Made by a program: the position numbers and the translations under genes. From Flammeovirgaceae bacterium (GTDB taxonomy: Bacteria; Bacteroidota; Bacteroidia; Cytophagales; Cyclobacteriaceae), in the NCBI GenBank assembly GCA_002691385.1, contig NZHT01000001.1:1-45570 (forward strand): DNA of 45,570 nucleotides. The letters are read 5' to 3'. This document shows positions 26,301 to 33,817 of this stretch, in pieces (within the stretch, counting starts at the first letter, position 1; the number at the start of each line of letters is the position of its first letter). A model generated the notes under the pieces. It worked only from the letters and a program-made list of their open reading frames with translations, made no database searches and was not told the DNA's origin.

Positions 26301-26815
26301 CTTTTATCATTATGATCTCTGTTATTTTAAGTACAATAGGTGTATTCATGGGTTTGATTATCTTTCAAATGGAATTTGTGGTTATCATGACAATGATTGG
26401 AATTATTTCTTTAGCAGGAATTGTAGTCAATAATGCCATTGTACTGATTGATTTCATTGAAGTGATTAGAAAACGTAAACGTATTGAATTAGGGCTTAAA
26501 AATCTAGAAATACCTCATATTGTTGAAGCCATAGCAGAGGCTGGAGCTACTCGTCTCCGTCCGGTTTTACTAACAGCAATTACTACGATTCTGGGTTTGA
26601 TTCCTCTAGCAGTGGGCATTAACATTGATTTTATGAAATTTTTAAGTGAATATGATGCTGATTTTTATCTAGGTGGAGACAATGTAGCTTTTTGGGGGCC
26701 AATGTCTTGGACCATTATCTTCGGATTGACCTTTGCTACTTTTTTGACTTTGATTATTGTCCCTGTGATGTATTTGTTTTTTGCCCGCATCAATCGTCTC
26801 CTCGGACTCAGTTGA
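23399..26815 (+). CDS. RND-family inner-membrane efflux transporter (AcrB/MdtBC-like)
   Basis: 1138 residues from the ATG at 23399 (MGKDSQRSQ); an in-frame TTG at 23387 would overlap the adaptor. It has the RND plan of 12 helices and two large periplasmic loops. TM1 is FVLTFLVIFMGVSTYLGLPK, followed by ESFPEIEQP. TM4 carries GMLVDNGIVVVENVYR, in which the second Asp of the AcrB proton relay (DD) is Asn. TM10 has GIVVNNAIVLIDF. The proton motive force drives export of hydrophobic compounds. A segment at about residues 505-560 adds two extra hydrophobic stretches between TM6 and the second half. Substrate cannot be told. Confidence 0.95.
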   Translation: MGKDSQRSQNNNPESRDKQFGLTTLALKNKTTVFVLTFLVIFMGVSTYLGLPKESFPEIEQPIVYIGTPHPGNPPIDVENLVTRPIEKELNTISDVENITSTSVQDYSTIMVEFTTTTEIQDALTKVKDAVDRAKPELPTDLQQDPNIFEMNFSEFPVMNINLSGNFSIEELNNYAELLEEDIEKLPEISKVDVRGVNEKEVRINIDPYQMEARMVGFGDIEKAIRSENLTLSAGNMEAREIRRSIRIVGEFDQFEDLLEVVIKSEKGNIVYLKDIADVTFEYKEKESFARLYTQSVVMLDVVKKSGENLLTATEKINEIIEEAQRDKFPEGLIIIKTNDQSERTRMMVDSLENNIISGVILVVLVLLFFLGVRNALFVGIAIPLSMFISFIILGMLGFTINMMVLFSLIMALGMLVDNGIVVVENVYRLRERGFNAFEATKIGVGEVALPVIASTATTLAAFLPLAFWPGLFGAFMKYLPITLIVTLSSSLFVALVINPVLILVFMQLDKGDKPNHKRIFLIFLIVAFFAISLLLLDYTVMGNLLIIFGFIYLLKTYLLAPWSRKFQNKFLPWLESKYSVLLKFSLSGRWPYVFFLGTSGLLILSFLLMNIFPPNVVFFPKTDPKYINVFIEFPVGTDVTTTNNFSQRIESRVIKLMEPYGALVESVVSNVGEGTSDPNDPSAFGQKDTPNKSRLTINFQEFQFRNGISTAQIMDELREDLTGYPGVQITVDQNSDGPPTGKPISIEITGDNFDELVQISENMENFINETGIKGIEKLKINLETGKPEMIVDIDRDKARRFGLSTSAIGSEIRTALFGKEISKFKQGEEDYAIQLRLMDKYRYDVDALMNKSIVFRDPTDGKMHIVPISSVAKAALSTTYGSIRRKDLSRVITLSSNVESGYNPTMVNDEIKKALQKFEMPYGYAFKFGGEQEKQAEEMAFLSNALLLAIFMIFLIIVSQFNKVTTPFIIMISVILSTIGVFMGLIIFQMEFVVIMTMIGIISLAGIVVNNAIVLIDFIEVIRKRKRIELGLKNLEIPHIVEAIAEAGATRLRPVLLTAITTILGLIPLAVGINIDFMKFLSEYDADFYLGGDNVAFWGPMSWTIIFGLTFATFLTLIIVPVMYLFFARINRLLGLS

Positions 26816-26847
26816 TTTAAATAAATCACATTTTAGTTGTAATCTGC

Positions 26848-28086
26848 ATGTCCCGAATCGTTATTCTTTGTGCCGTTCTATTGGTGTATTTTCTTATTGA
26901 ATACTATGTATTTCAGGTGGTTCAGTTGCTTACCGAAAAATCAGCATCATGGACAACACGACTAATTTGGTCAAGTTATTGGCTGTGGGTTGTTTTGATG
27001 ATTGGAGGATTTACTCTATACACGCAATTAGATACAAAAGTATATGCAAGCCTTCGGGTATTGATAAGTGCTTTCTTTTTTATCAATCTGATCTGTAAAT
27101 TATTTGTTTCCTTGGTGCTATTGGGTGATGACGTACGCCGTTTAGTCAGCTACCTTAGTCAGTTTGTGACCAGCACAGAGAATCCACAGATCGTCGGAAG
27201 AACAGCATTTATAGGTAAAGCTGCTTTAATTATTGGTGTACTACCGATGATGAGTCTTTCTTTTGGAATCTTATCAGGTGCCCACGACTATCGTGTTAGA
27301 CGAAAAGACATTTACTCACCTTATCTACCAAAGGCTTTCGATGGGATCAGACTGGTTCAAATCTCTGATATCCATACCGGTAGTTTTTTTAATAAAACCG
27401 CGGTTAGGGGGGGAGTAGATTTGATCAATCAAGAGCGGGGGGATATGGTGTTATTTACGGGAGATTTTGTTAACAATCAAAGTGATGAAGCCAAACCTTA
27501 CTTGGATCTTTTCGCTAAGGTCAAAGCTCCTTTAGGGGTTCATGCGGTCATGGGAAACCATGATTATGGAGATTACCATCGTTGGGATTCGATGATAGAA
27601 AAACAACAGAATACTAAGAATTTGCATCAGATGCATAGATACATGGGGTGGAACATTATGTTGAATGAAAACAAAATCATCACTGCAGATGGCGAATCCA
27701 TCGCCTTACTAGGACTTGAAAATTGGGGAGCAGGACGGTTTTCAAAATACGGAGACATGTCCAAAACTTATATGGGTACCGAAGAGATTCCTTACAAGAT
27801 ATTGATGTCCCACGATCCGAGCCATTGGGATGCTCAAGTGCTTTCTGAATATCCTGACATAGATTTGATGCTGGCAGGACATACCCATGGGATGCAATTT
27901 GGGGTGGAGATAGGAGATTTTCGTTGGAGCCCTTCTCAATATGTGTACAAGCAATGGGCGGATCTTTATCAAAAGGGGACTCAAAGTCTTTACGTTAATC
28001 GGGGCTTTGGCTTTTTGGGCTATCCTGGTCGGATTGGTATTCTACCTGAGATTACGGTATTGACCTTAAAAAGGAGTACTTCGTGA
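26848..28086 (+). CDS. Membrane-anchored metallophosphoesterase (YkuE-like)
   Basis: 412 residues. The first 150 hold about four membrane helices (VILCAVLLVYFLIEYYVFQV and others). A calcineurin-like phosphoesterase domain follows, with all metal-site motifs: QISDIHTGSF, FTGDFVNN, VMGNHDYGDY, SHDP and LAGHTHGMQFG. Known relatives include YkuE and UDP-2,3-diacylglucosamine pyrophosphatases; substrate is unknown here. It starts 32 bases after the pump gene, so it is probably read through from the RND operon. Confidence 0.9.
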   Translation: MSRIVILCAVLLVYFLIEYYVFQVVQLLTEKSASWTTRLIWSSYWLWVVLMIGGFTLYTQLDTKVYASLRVLISAFFFINLICKLFVSLVLLGDDVRRLVSYLSQFVTSTENPQIVGRTAFIGKAALIIGVLPMMSLSFGILSGAHDYRVRRKDIYSPYLPKAFDGIRLVQISDIHTGSFFNKTAVRGGVDLINQERGDMVLFTGDFVNNQSDEAKPYLDLFAKVKAPLGVHAVMGNHDYGDYHRWDSMIEKQQNTKNLHQMHRYMGWNIMLNENKIITADGESIALLGLENWGAGRFSKYGDMSKTYMGTEEIPYKILMSHDPSHWDAQVLSEYPDIDLMLAGHTHGMQFGVEIGDFRWSPSQYVYKQWADLYQKGTQSLYVNRGFGFLGYPGRIGILPEITVLTLKRSTS

Positions 28087-28099
28087 CGAATAAGATTCG
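28087..28099 (+). terminator. Weak hairpin and T-rich tract after the phosphoesterase gene
   Basis: A 5-bp stem CGAAT/ATTCG with a 3-base loop begins right after the stop and is followed within a few bases by GTTGTTTTTTAG and another T-run. The stem is short for an intrinsic terminator, but the position between two operons makes it plausible. Confidence 0.3.
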
Positions 28100-28137
28100 G
28101 TCGTTGTTTTTTAGTTGTTTTTTTATTTATTTTGTTA

Positions 28138-28157
28138 TTGACTAGTCGGTCAGTCAA
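28138..28157. promoter_or_regulatory. TetR-type operator just upstream of the second TetR gene
   Basis: TTGACTAGTCGGTCAGTCAA is an inverted repeat with perfect TTGACT/AGTCAA ends. Its core, read on the other strand as TGACCGACTAGTCA, resembles operator sequences reported for several TetR-family regulators (from memory). It ends 4 bases before the ATG at 28162. A near-match to the -7 box (TATTTTG, 28128-28134) lies just ahead, so repressor binding would cover the transcription start. The gene most likely regulates itself and the five genes after it. Confidence 0.75.
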
Positions 28158-28161
28158 AAAA

Positions 28162-28737
28162 ATGAGTCCTAAAACAAAAGACCAATTTGAGCAAATTAGA
28201 AAGGAGTCCAAAGCCAAGATTTTGGATGCAGCCCTCAAGCTTTTTGGTACGCAAGGATATCAAAACACTAGCATATCAGAGATTATGAAACTGGCTGGGG
28301 TCTCAAAGGGCTTGATGTATCATTATTTTTCTAATAAAGAGGAATTGATCAAGCAACTACTTTTGGATGTCTTTAAAGAGACAGATAAACTTCTTTTTGT
28401 GGCCTCTAAGGCTACATCAAGTGAAGCGTTTGAGAATATGTTAAGGGTATTTTTTAAATCTTTAAGAGATGATTTTGAGAAATTGACATTATGGATTAAT
28501 CTAGGAATGCAATTAGATAAGTTTGATTTCGCAAGAGATTTGTGCAATACAAAGATGAATGAATCGATCTTTTTCATTGAAAAATTATTGGTTGAATTGA
28601 AATGGCCAGACCCCACTGGAGAAGCCAAAATATTGGTGGCTCTTTTGGATGGTATTTCTATTCAATATCTTTGGTTCAAGCAGGATTATCCCTTGGATGA
28701 ATTAGAAAAAGTTTTGCTCAATAAATATTGTAAATAA
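28162..28737 (+). CDS. TetR/AcrR-family regulator heading the Lol-like operon
   Basis: 191 residues from the ATG at 28162 (MSPKTKDQFEQIRKESKAKI). A longer frame from a TTG at 28132 would run through the operator and is rejected. The TetR helix-turn-helix is textbook: AALKLFGTQGYQNTSISEIM, then KLAGVSKGLMYHYFSNKEEL. The effector domain is 130 residues and unclassified. Its TAA overlaps the ATG of the LolA-like gene (TAATG), so the regulator is the first cistron of the operon it presumably controls. Confidence 0.9.
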   Translation: MSPKTKDQFEQIRKESKAKILDAALKLFGTQGYQNTSISEIMKLAGVSKGLMYHYFSNKEELIKQLLLDVFKETDKLLFVASKATSSEAFENMLRVFFKSLRDDFEKLTLWINLGMQLDKFDFARDLCNTKMNESIFFIEKLLVELKWPDPTGEAKILVALLDGISIQYLWFKQDYPLDELEKVLLNKYCK

Positions 28738-29480
28738 TGAAGAATCTATTAGTCATTATTTTGTTTGCAGTCAAATCACATTTGTTAACTGCTCAAACCG
28801 CCACTCAAGTCATTACCAAGGCAGATGAAAAAATGCAAGGGAAAACGAACAGAGGTACCATGACCATGAAAATAGTCCGACCCAAATGGACCCGTGAGAT
28901 TACCATGAAAGTTTGGGGCAAGGGAGTAGATTACAGTTTAGTACTAATTACTGAGCCTGCTCGAGATGAGGGAACGGGTACCTTGAAACGTGATAAAGAG
29001 CTTTGGAGTTGGCAACCAAGTATAGATCGGATTATCAAGATGCCACCCTCTATGATGATGCAAAGTTGGATGGGGTCGGATTTTACTAATGATGATCTGG
29101 TCAATCAATCCTCTATGGTGGTGGATTATAGCCACGAATTCATAGGAGATACGACCATCGGCTTATATGATTGTTGGAAAATTGTGATGTACCCCCAAGA
29201 GGATGCAGCCGTGGTGTGGGGAAAGTTAGAGGCTTACATAAGTAAAGTTGATTATTTTCAGTTGATTATAAAATATTACGATGAAGATGAATTCCTAATC
29301 AATACAATGACCTTATATGATATTAGGGAAATGGGTGGACGCGTTATACCTACCAAAATGGAAATGATTCCAGCGGAAAATCCAGATCAGAAAACGGTGA
29401 TCATTTATCGCGATTTTGAATACGATATTGATTTGAAGGAAAGTTTCTTTTCGGTACAAAATTTAAAAACCATTAGGTAA
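28737..29480 (+). CDS. Outer membrane lipoprotein-sorting protein (LolA-like, PF17131 type)
   Basis: 247 residues with a signal peptide ending near LLTAQ. The mature part matches the LolA_like family often named outer membrane lipoprotein-sorting protein: TMTMKIVRPKWTREITMKVW, GTGTLKRDKELWSWQPSIDR and MQSWMGSDFTNDDLVNQS. The fold is an open beta-barrel that can hold an acyl chain. By analogy with LolA it is a periplasmic carrier for lipids or lipidated molecules, here fed by the FtsX-type exporter encoded next. It directly abuts the first permease gene. Confidence 0.88.
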   Translation: MKNLLVIILFAVKSHLLTAQTATQVITKADEKMQGKTNRGTMTMKIVRPKWTREITMKVWGKGVDYSLVLITEPARDEGTGTLKRDKELWSWQPSIDRIIKMPPSMMMQSWMGSDFTNDDLVNQSSMVVDYSHEFIGDTTIGLYDCWKIVMYPQEDAAVVWGKLEAYISKVDYFQLIIKYYDEDEFLINTMTLYDIREMGGRVIPTKMEMIPAENPDQKTVIIYRDFEYDIDLKESFFSVQNLKTIR

Positions 29481-30695
29481 ATGATATTATATATCAAATT
29501 GGCTTGGAGGAATGTTTGGAGGAGTAAAAAGCGGACATGGATTACGGCTTCTTCTATTGCATTTTCTGTATTTTTCGCATGCCTAATGCAATCCTCCCAA
29601 TTGGGTAGCTATGACAATATGATTGATAATTCTGCCCGATTTTTTACAGGACACTTAGGGATCCATCAAGTTGACTTTTGGGAGGATCAAATTATTGACA
29701 ATAGTTTTGATCAACAAGAGTTGATTCAATTGGATTTATCCAACTCAGATATTTTGATAGGAGTTCCTCGCCTGAGTTCTTTTGCTTTGGCCTCATATGG
29801 TGATAAGACTAAAGGGGCAGCACTTTTTGGAGTATCACTACCGTTAGAAGCCGAATTTTCTTATTTAAAAAGAAAACTTATTGAAGGAGATTATAACAAT
29901 AAGGGAGGCGTGTTGATGGCCGAGGGTTTGGCTGCTAATTTAAATTTAAGGGTGGGCGACACATTGGTGCTCATGGGGCAGGGATATCATGGGGTAAACG
30001 CGGCTGGAAAATATCCAGTGTCTGGTATTTTGAAATTTCCAATTCCGACTTTGAATCAGGGTGCCATTTATCTTCCCCTCGAAACCCTACAAGAATTCTT
30101 ATCTGCTCCAAATATGATTTCCAGCTATTCTATATTGCTAAAAGATTCACAGGATACTGAATTGATGAGATCACACATGGAAACTATTTTGAAAGATAAA
30201 GAGCTTGGTTTGATGACTTGGCAGGAAATGCTGCCTGATTTAGTTTCCTCAATTGAATTAGATTATTATGGGGGGTGGGTTATTTTGATCATTCTCTATG
30301 TGGTTATTGGCTTTGGAATTTTTGGAACCTTTTTGATGATGATTAAAGAGCGTACCTATGAATTGGGAATTCTAAACGCGATTGGGATGAACAAATACCG
30401 TATACAAGCCATGGTGGCCATAGAAATATTTTTATTAATTTTTCTGGGAGTACTTATGGGCTTGCTCATGGCCACACCCATTATTTTATATTTTTGGTCA
30501 AATCCTATATTGCTTTCGGGGGATGCTGCATTGGCGATGGAGAAATTTGGTTATGAGCCCATCATTCCATTTGCCCTGAACTTCAAAATATTCTATAATC
30601 AAGGCATAAGCATTTTTGTCATAGCCCTGTTTTTGGCTATTTATCCGATGCTAGCAATCAAACAATTGAAAATCATTAAAGCACTTAATGAATGA
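29481..30695 (+). CDS. LolC/E-like ABC permease, first of a pair (FtsX domain)
   Basis: 404 residues with the four-helix MacB/LolC plan: one helix at the N-terminus (YIKLAWRNVWRSKKRTWITA leads into it), a periplasmic MacB_PCD domain of about 220 residues, then three C-terminal helices with the coupling motif KERTYELGILNAIGMNKYRI. It begins directly after the stop of the LolA-like gene, and its TGA overlaps the next ATG (ATGA). It probably pairs with the second permease as a heterodimer, like LolC and LolE, to lift a lipid substrate from the inner membrane to the periplasmic carrier. Confidence 0.88.
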   Translation: MILYIKLAWRNVWRSKKRTWITASSIAFSVFFACLMQSSQLGSYDNMIDNSARFFTGHLGIHQVDFWEDQIIDNSFDQQELIQLDLSNSDILIGVPRLSSFALASYGDKTKGAALFGVSLPLEAEFSYLKRKLIEGDYNNKGGVLMAEGLAANLNLRVGDTLVLMGQGYHGVNAAGKYPVSGILKFPIPTLNQGAIYLPLETLQEFLSAPNMISSYSILLKDSQDTELMRSHMETILKDKELGLMTWQEMLPDLVSSIELDYYGGWVILIILYVVIGFGIFGTFLMMIKERTYELGILNAIGMNKYRIQAMVAIEIFLLIFLGVLMGLLMATPIILYFWSNPILLSGDAALAMEKFGYEPIIPFALNFKIFYNQGISIFVIALFLAIYPMLAIKQLKIIKALNE

Positions 30696-31909
30696 TTCTA
30701 TCACTTGCATGGAAAAATATTTGGAGATCTAAAAGGAGAAGTTTTGTCGTGATGTCGGCAGTAGCTATTGGAGTGTGGTCTATTATTTTTATGGTATCAT
30801 TTTACAACAGTATGATGGGGGCCATCTCACGGAATTCCTTACAGCATGATTACTCTCATATCCAAATTCATCATGAGGGTTACCTGTCAGATCCAGGTCT
30901 GGATTTCCAAGTAAAAAACCCCTCGAAGCTGCTGGAATTTCCCTCTCAAATATCTGATATCAAAGCGGCCTCAGGTCGTCTCATTGTAAACGGTATGGTA
31001 GCGAGTCCGAAAACAAATTTGGGGATACAGGTGTATGCGATTGATCCTGCAGATGAAGCTGCCGTGACAGACCTTCCAAGCTTTTTAATAGCAGGGGACT
31101 ATTTCACAAATATTAAGCGAAACCCCATTCTATTGAGCCAAAAGTTGGCCGAAAAGCTTAAAGTCAAAGTGAGATCCAAAGTGGTCATTACAGTTCAGGA
31201 TTTGGAGGCGAATATACGGGCTGGTGCTTTTCGGGTATCGGGTATTTTTCATTCTAAGTCTCCTCGAATTAATAACGGTGTGGTCTATTTACGGGACCAA
31301 GATCTGTCCAAATTAATTAATTCAACAGATACCTCCTTCAATGAATTTGCTTTTTTACTTAAGGACAATGAATCGCTCATACAGACTAAAAAGAAGATGG
31401 AAATGAAGACTAAGAATTTGGTGAGAACCTATCGAGAGATTGCTCCAGAATTTGATATGATTGAGGAAGGTTCGGCTATATCCAAACAGGTCATCACTGT
31501 GATTGTGATGCTCGCTTTGCTATTTGGGATTATCAATACGATGTTGATGGCTGTTCTTGAGCGTACCAAAGAAATAGGAATGCTTAGAGCGATTGGTATG
31601 TTTAAGCGTAAGATATTTTTAATGATTGTTTTGGAGACCTTTATGATTTCATTGGTTTCGGCCCCTGTTGGTTTAATGGCGGGTTTTCTTACCAATGTGT
31701 ATTTTGAAAAGAATGGAGGTATGGATTTATCTCAATATGCAGGTGCCTTGGAGCAATATGGTGGGGATGCTATTTTTTATCCCGAGATCGCGCAATCCAC
31801 TTATTTCTTTTTGATGTTGGTCGTTATAATGACCGCTTTGATGGGTGCGATTTATCCTGCGATCAAAGCAGTTAATTTAAAACCTTTAGAAGCGATTAGA
31901 AAAGTATAA
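30692..31909 (+). CDS. LolC/E-like ABC permease, second of a pair (FtsX domain)
   Basis: 405 residues of the same architecture as its upstream neighbour: N-terminal ILSLAWKNIWRSKRRSFVVM, a periplasmic domain, and a C-terminal FtsX domain with LERTKEIGMLRAIGMFKRKI. The matching N-terminal phrase WKNIWRSKRR versus WRNVWRSKKR points to an ancient duplication. The gene overlaps the first permease by 4 bases and lies 2 bases before the ATPase ATG, which favours a fixed subunit ratio. Confidence 0.88.
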   Translation: MILSLAWKNIWRSKRRSFVVMSAVAIGVWSIIFMVSFYNSMMGAISRNSLQHDYSHIQIHHEGYLSDPGLDFQVKNPSKLLEFPSQISDIKAASGRLIVNGMVASPKTNLGIQVYAIDPADEAAVTDLPSFLIAGDYFTNIKRNPILLSQKLAEKLKVKVRSKVVITVQDLEANIRAGAFRVSGIFHSKSPRINNGVVYLRDQDLSKLINSTDTSFNEFAFLLKDNESLIQTKKKMEMKTKNLVRTYREIAPEFDMIEEGSAISKQVITVIVMLALLFGIINTMLMAVLERTKEIGMLRAIGMFKRKIFLMIVLETFMISLVSAPVGLMAGFLTNVYFEKNGGMDLSQYAGALEQYGGDAIFYPEIAQSTYFFLMLVVIMTALMGAIYPAIKAVNLKPLEAIRKV

Positions 31910-31911
31910 TT

Positions 31912-32595
31912 ATGAAAGTAATTGAATTAAAGAGTCTGAGTAAAATTTATAATCCCGATACCATCCCTGTGAGGGCGATAAATGACGTTTCCCTATCAGT
32001 TGAGGAGGGTGAATTTACGGCGATTGTGGGTCCCTCAGGCTGTGGTAAAACGACCTTGCTCAATATGATTGGCGGATTAGATGCGAGGTCTGAAGGATCA
32101 GTGGAAGTAGGTGGAGTTTCTATTCAGGACATGAGTGAATCTCAGCTTACCACCTTTCGAATGCAGCATATTGGCTTTGTATTTCAAGCGTATAATTTGA
32201 TTCCCGTATTGACGGCTAAGGAAAATATTGAGTTTATCATGGTATTACAAAATATGGATGCTAAAACCATGCAAGAACGTTCTGATGACCTGCTGGATCG
32301 CATGGGTATCAAGGATCAAAGAGACCGTAGGCCTTCTGAATTATCAGGTGGACAACAGCAACGTGTGGCAGTCGCCAGGGCATTGGCCTCACGTCCTAAA
32401 TTTGTACTGGCAGATGAACCTACTGCTAATTTAGATTCAGGGTCCACTGAGGCTTTGTTGGATATCATGGCCAAACTCAATGAAGAAGAAAATATCACTT
32501 TTATATTTTCTACGCATGATCAAAGGGTGATTGATAGAGCTAAGCGGGTGATTACGTTAGAAGATGGTGTGATTGTTTCGGATGAGCATCGCTAG
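31912..32595 (+). CDS. LolD/MacB-type ABC transporter ATPase
   Basis: 227 residues, the size of LolD. Walker A GPSGCGKTT is near residue 39, the Q-loop lies in FVFQAYNLIPVLTAKENI, the signature LSGGQQQRVAVARAL near residue 144, Walker B with catalytic Glu in FVLADEPTANLD, and the H-loop in STHDQR. It hydrolyses ATP to drive the two adjacent permeases. It overlaps the beta-barrel gene by 14 bases. It might also serve the ATPase-less MacB-like permease at 3504-4850, but nothing in the sequence shows that. Confidence 0.94.
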   Translation: MKVIELKSLSKIYNPDTIPVRAINDVSLSVEEGEFTAIVGPSGCGKTTLLNMIGGLDARSEGSVEVGGVSIQDMSESQLTTFRMQHIGFVFQAYNLIPVLTAKENIEFIMVLQNMDAKTMQERSDDLLDRMGIKDQRDRRPSELSGGQQQRVAVARALASRPKFVLADEPTANLDSGSTEALLDIMAKLNEEENITFIFSTHDQRVIDRAKRVITLEDGVIVSDEHR

Positions 32596-33715
32596 ATTTT
32601 GGTTTTTTTTAGTTCTTGGACTTCCATTATCATTGTGTGCCCAAGATTCAAATAAAAAGTGGCGTTTAGACGGGTACATTAAGGAAATGATTTATTTGAC
32701 GGCATTGCAGGATGTGGACTCCCTCACGTTCGATAATTTGATTCACAATCGGCTCAATTTTTTTTGGTATCCTACCGAAAAGCTCACCTTAAATACGGAA
32801 GTTCGGACACGAATGTTCCATGGCGACGCTGTGAAAACGATTCCATCTTACGGCAATTTCATTGATGTAAACAATGATTTTTTTGACTTTTCTTATACCG
32901 AAGACTTTGATCAGATGGTTTTTCATATCATGATCGATCGATTGTATCTACAGTGGAACGATGCTTCATGGCAATTGAAAGCTGGACGTCAAAGGATTAA
33001 TTGGGGCGTTAATCTTGCCTGGAATCCGAATGATATTTTCAATGCTTATTCTCTTTATGATTTTGACTACGAAGAGCGTCCCGGTACTGATGCCCTCCGT
33101 TTTCAGAAATTCATTGGCTATGCGGGAGGCTATGAGATTGCCATTAAGATTGCGGATAACTGGGATGAATTTACGGCAGCAGCAATGTATAAGTGGAATG
33201 TGAAAGGCTTTGACCTACAAGCTCTTGGAGGGATCATGAAAAACAATCTAACCGCTGGGGTAGGTTGGGCTGGAAATTTAGGATTGGCAGGGTTTAAAGG
33301 AGAGTCGAGTTATTTTTATACTTTAAAACAGAATGATCAAAATGCATGGTTGACTTCTTTATCATTGGATTATTCTTTGCCTAATTCCTGGTACTTTAAT
33401 GCTTCTATTTTTTATAATTCTTATGCTAATCAGCAGGATAACGTATTTTTATCCAATTCTGCAAATGCAGATGTTCGATCGCTGACTCCATATAAGTGGA
33501 ATGCCTTTTTACAAACCAGCTATACCTTTCATCCCTTGTTTTCTGGTAGTTTGCTGACTTTGGGATATCCAGGTAATTCAGGTCTTTTCATTAATCCCAC
33601 GTTTACTTTCTCTCCTTTAAATAACTTTGACTTAGACCTAATAGGACAAATTTTCATAAATAAAATTAGTCAAAACACCTCTTTAGCCTACTTAAGGTTG
33701 AAGTATTCTTTTTGA
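32582..33715 (+). CDS. Outer-membrane beta-barrel protein of the Lol-like operon
   Basis: 377 residues from the ATG at 32582, which starts a signal peptide (MSIARFWFFLVLGLPLSLCA). The rest is alternating-residue beta-strand sequence rich in Tyr, Trp and Asn, ending in a strand with terminal Phe (SLAYLRLKYSF), as expected for a BAM-inserted barrel. The phrase WQLKAGRQRINWGVNLAWNP recalls DUF1302-type barrels, found next to lipid exporters in Proteobacteria; this is a weak resemblance. It is last in the operon and overlaps the ATPase by 14 bases, so it likely serves as outer-membrane receptor or channel for the exported molecule. Confidence 0.8.
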   Translation: MSIARFWFFLVLGLPLSLCAQDSNKKWRLDGYIKEMIYLTALQDVDSLTFDNLIHNRLNFFWYPTEKLTLNTEVRTRMFHGDAVKTIPSYGNFIDVNNDFFDFSYTEDFDQMVFHIMIDRLYLQWNDASWQLKAGRQRINWGVNLAWNPNDIFNAYSLYDFDYEERPGTDALRFQKFIGYAGGYEIAIKIADNWDEFTAAAMYKWNVKGFDLQALGGIMKNNLTAGVGWAGNLGLAGFKGESSYFYTLKQNDQNAWLTSLSLDYSLPNSWYFNASIFYNSYANQQDNVFLSNSANADVRSLTPYKWNAFLQTSYTFHPLFSGSLLTLGYPGNSGLFINPTFTFSPLNNFDLDLIGQIFINKISQNTSLAYLRLKYSF

Positions 33716-33817
33716 TCATTTAACATTTTAGAATTCAATTTCAGGTCAAGCATGTTATATTAGCAAATATTTTTTTTGATATTTCATTTTATTAGGTACT
33801 GAATTAATTGTTGATTT

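Noticed and set aside
28132-28161. TTG upstream start for the second TetR gene
   Set aside because: The added codons would be the promoter -7 region and operator palindrome; the ATG at 28162 gives a standard TetR N-terminus.
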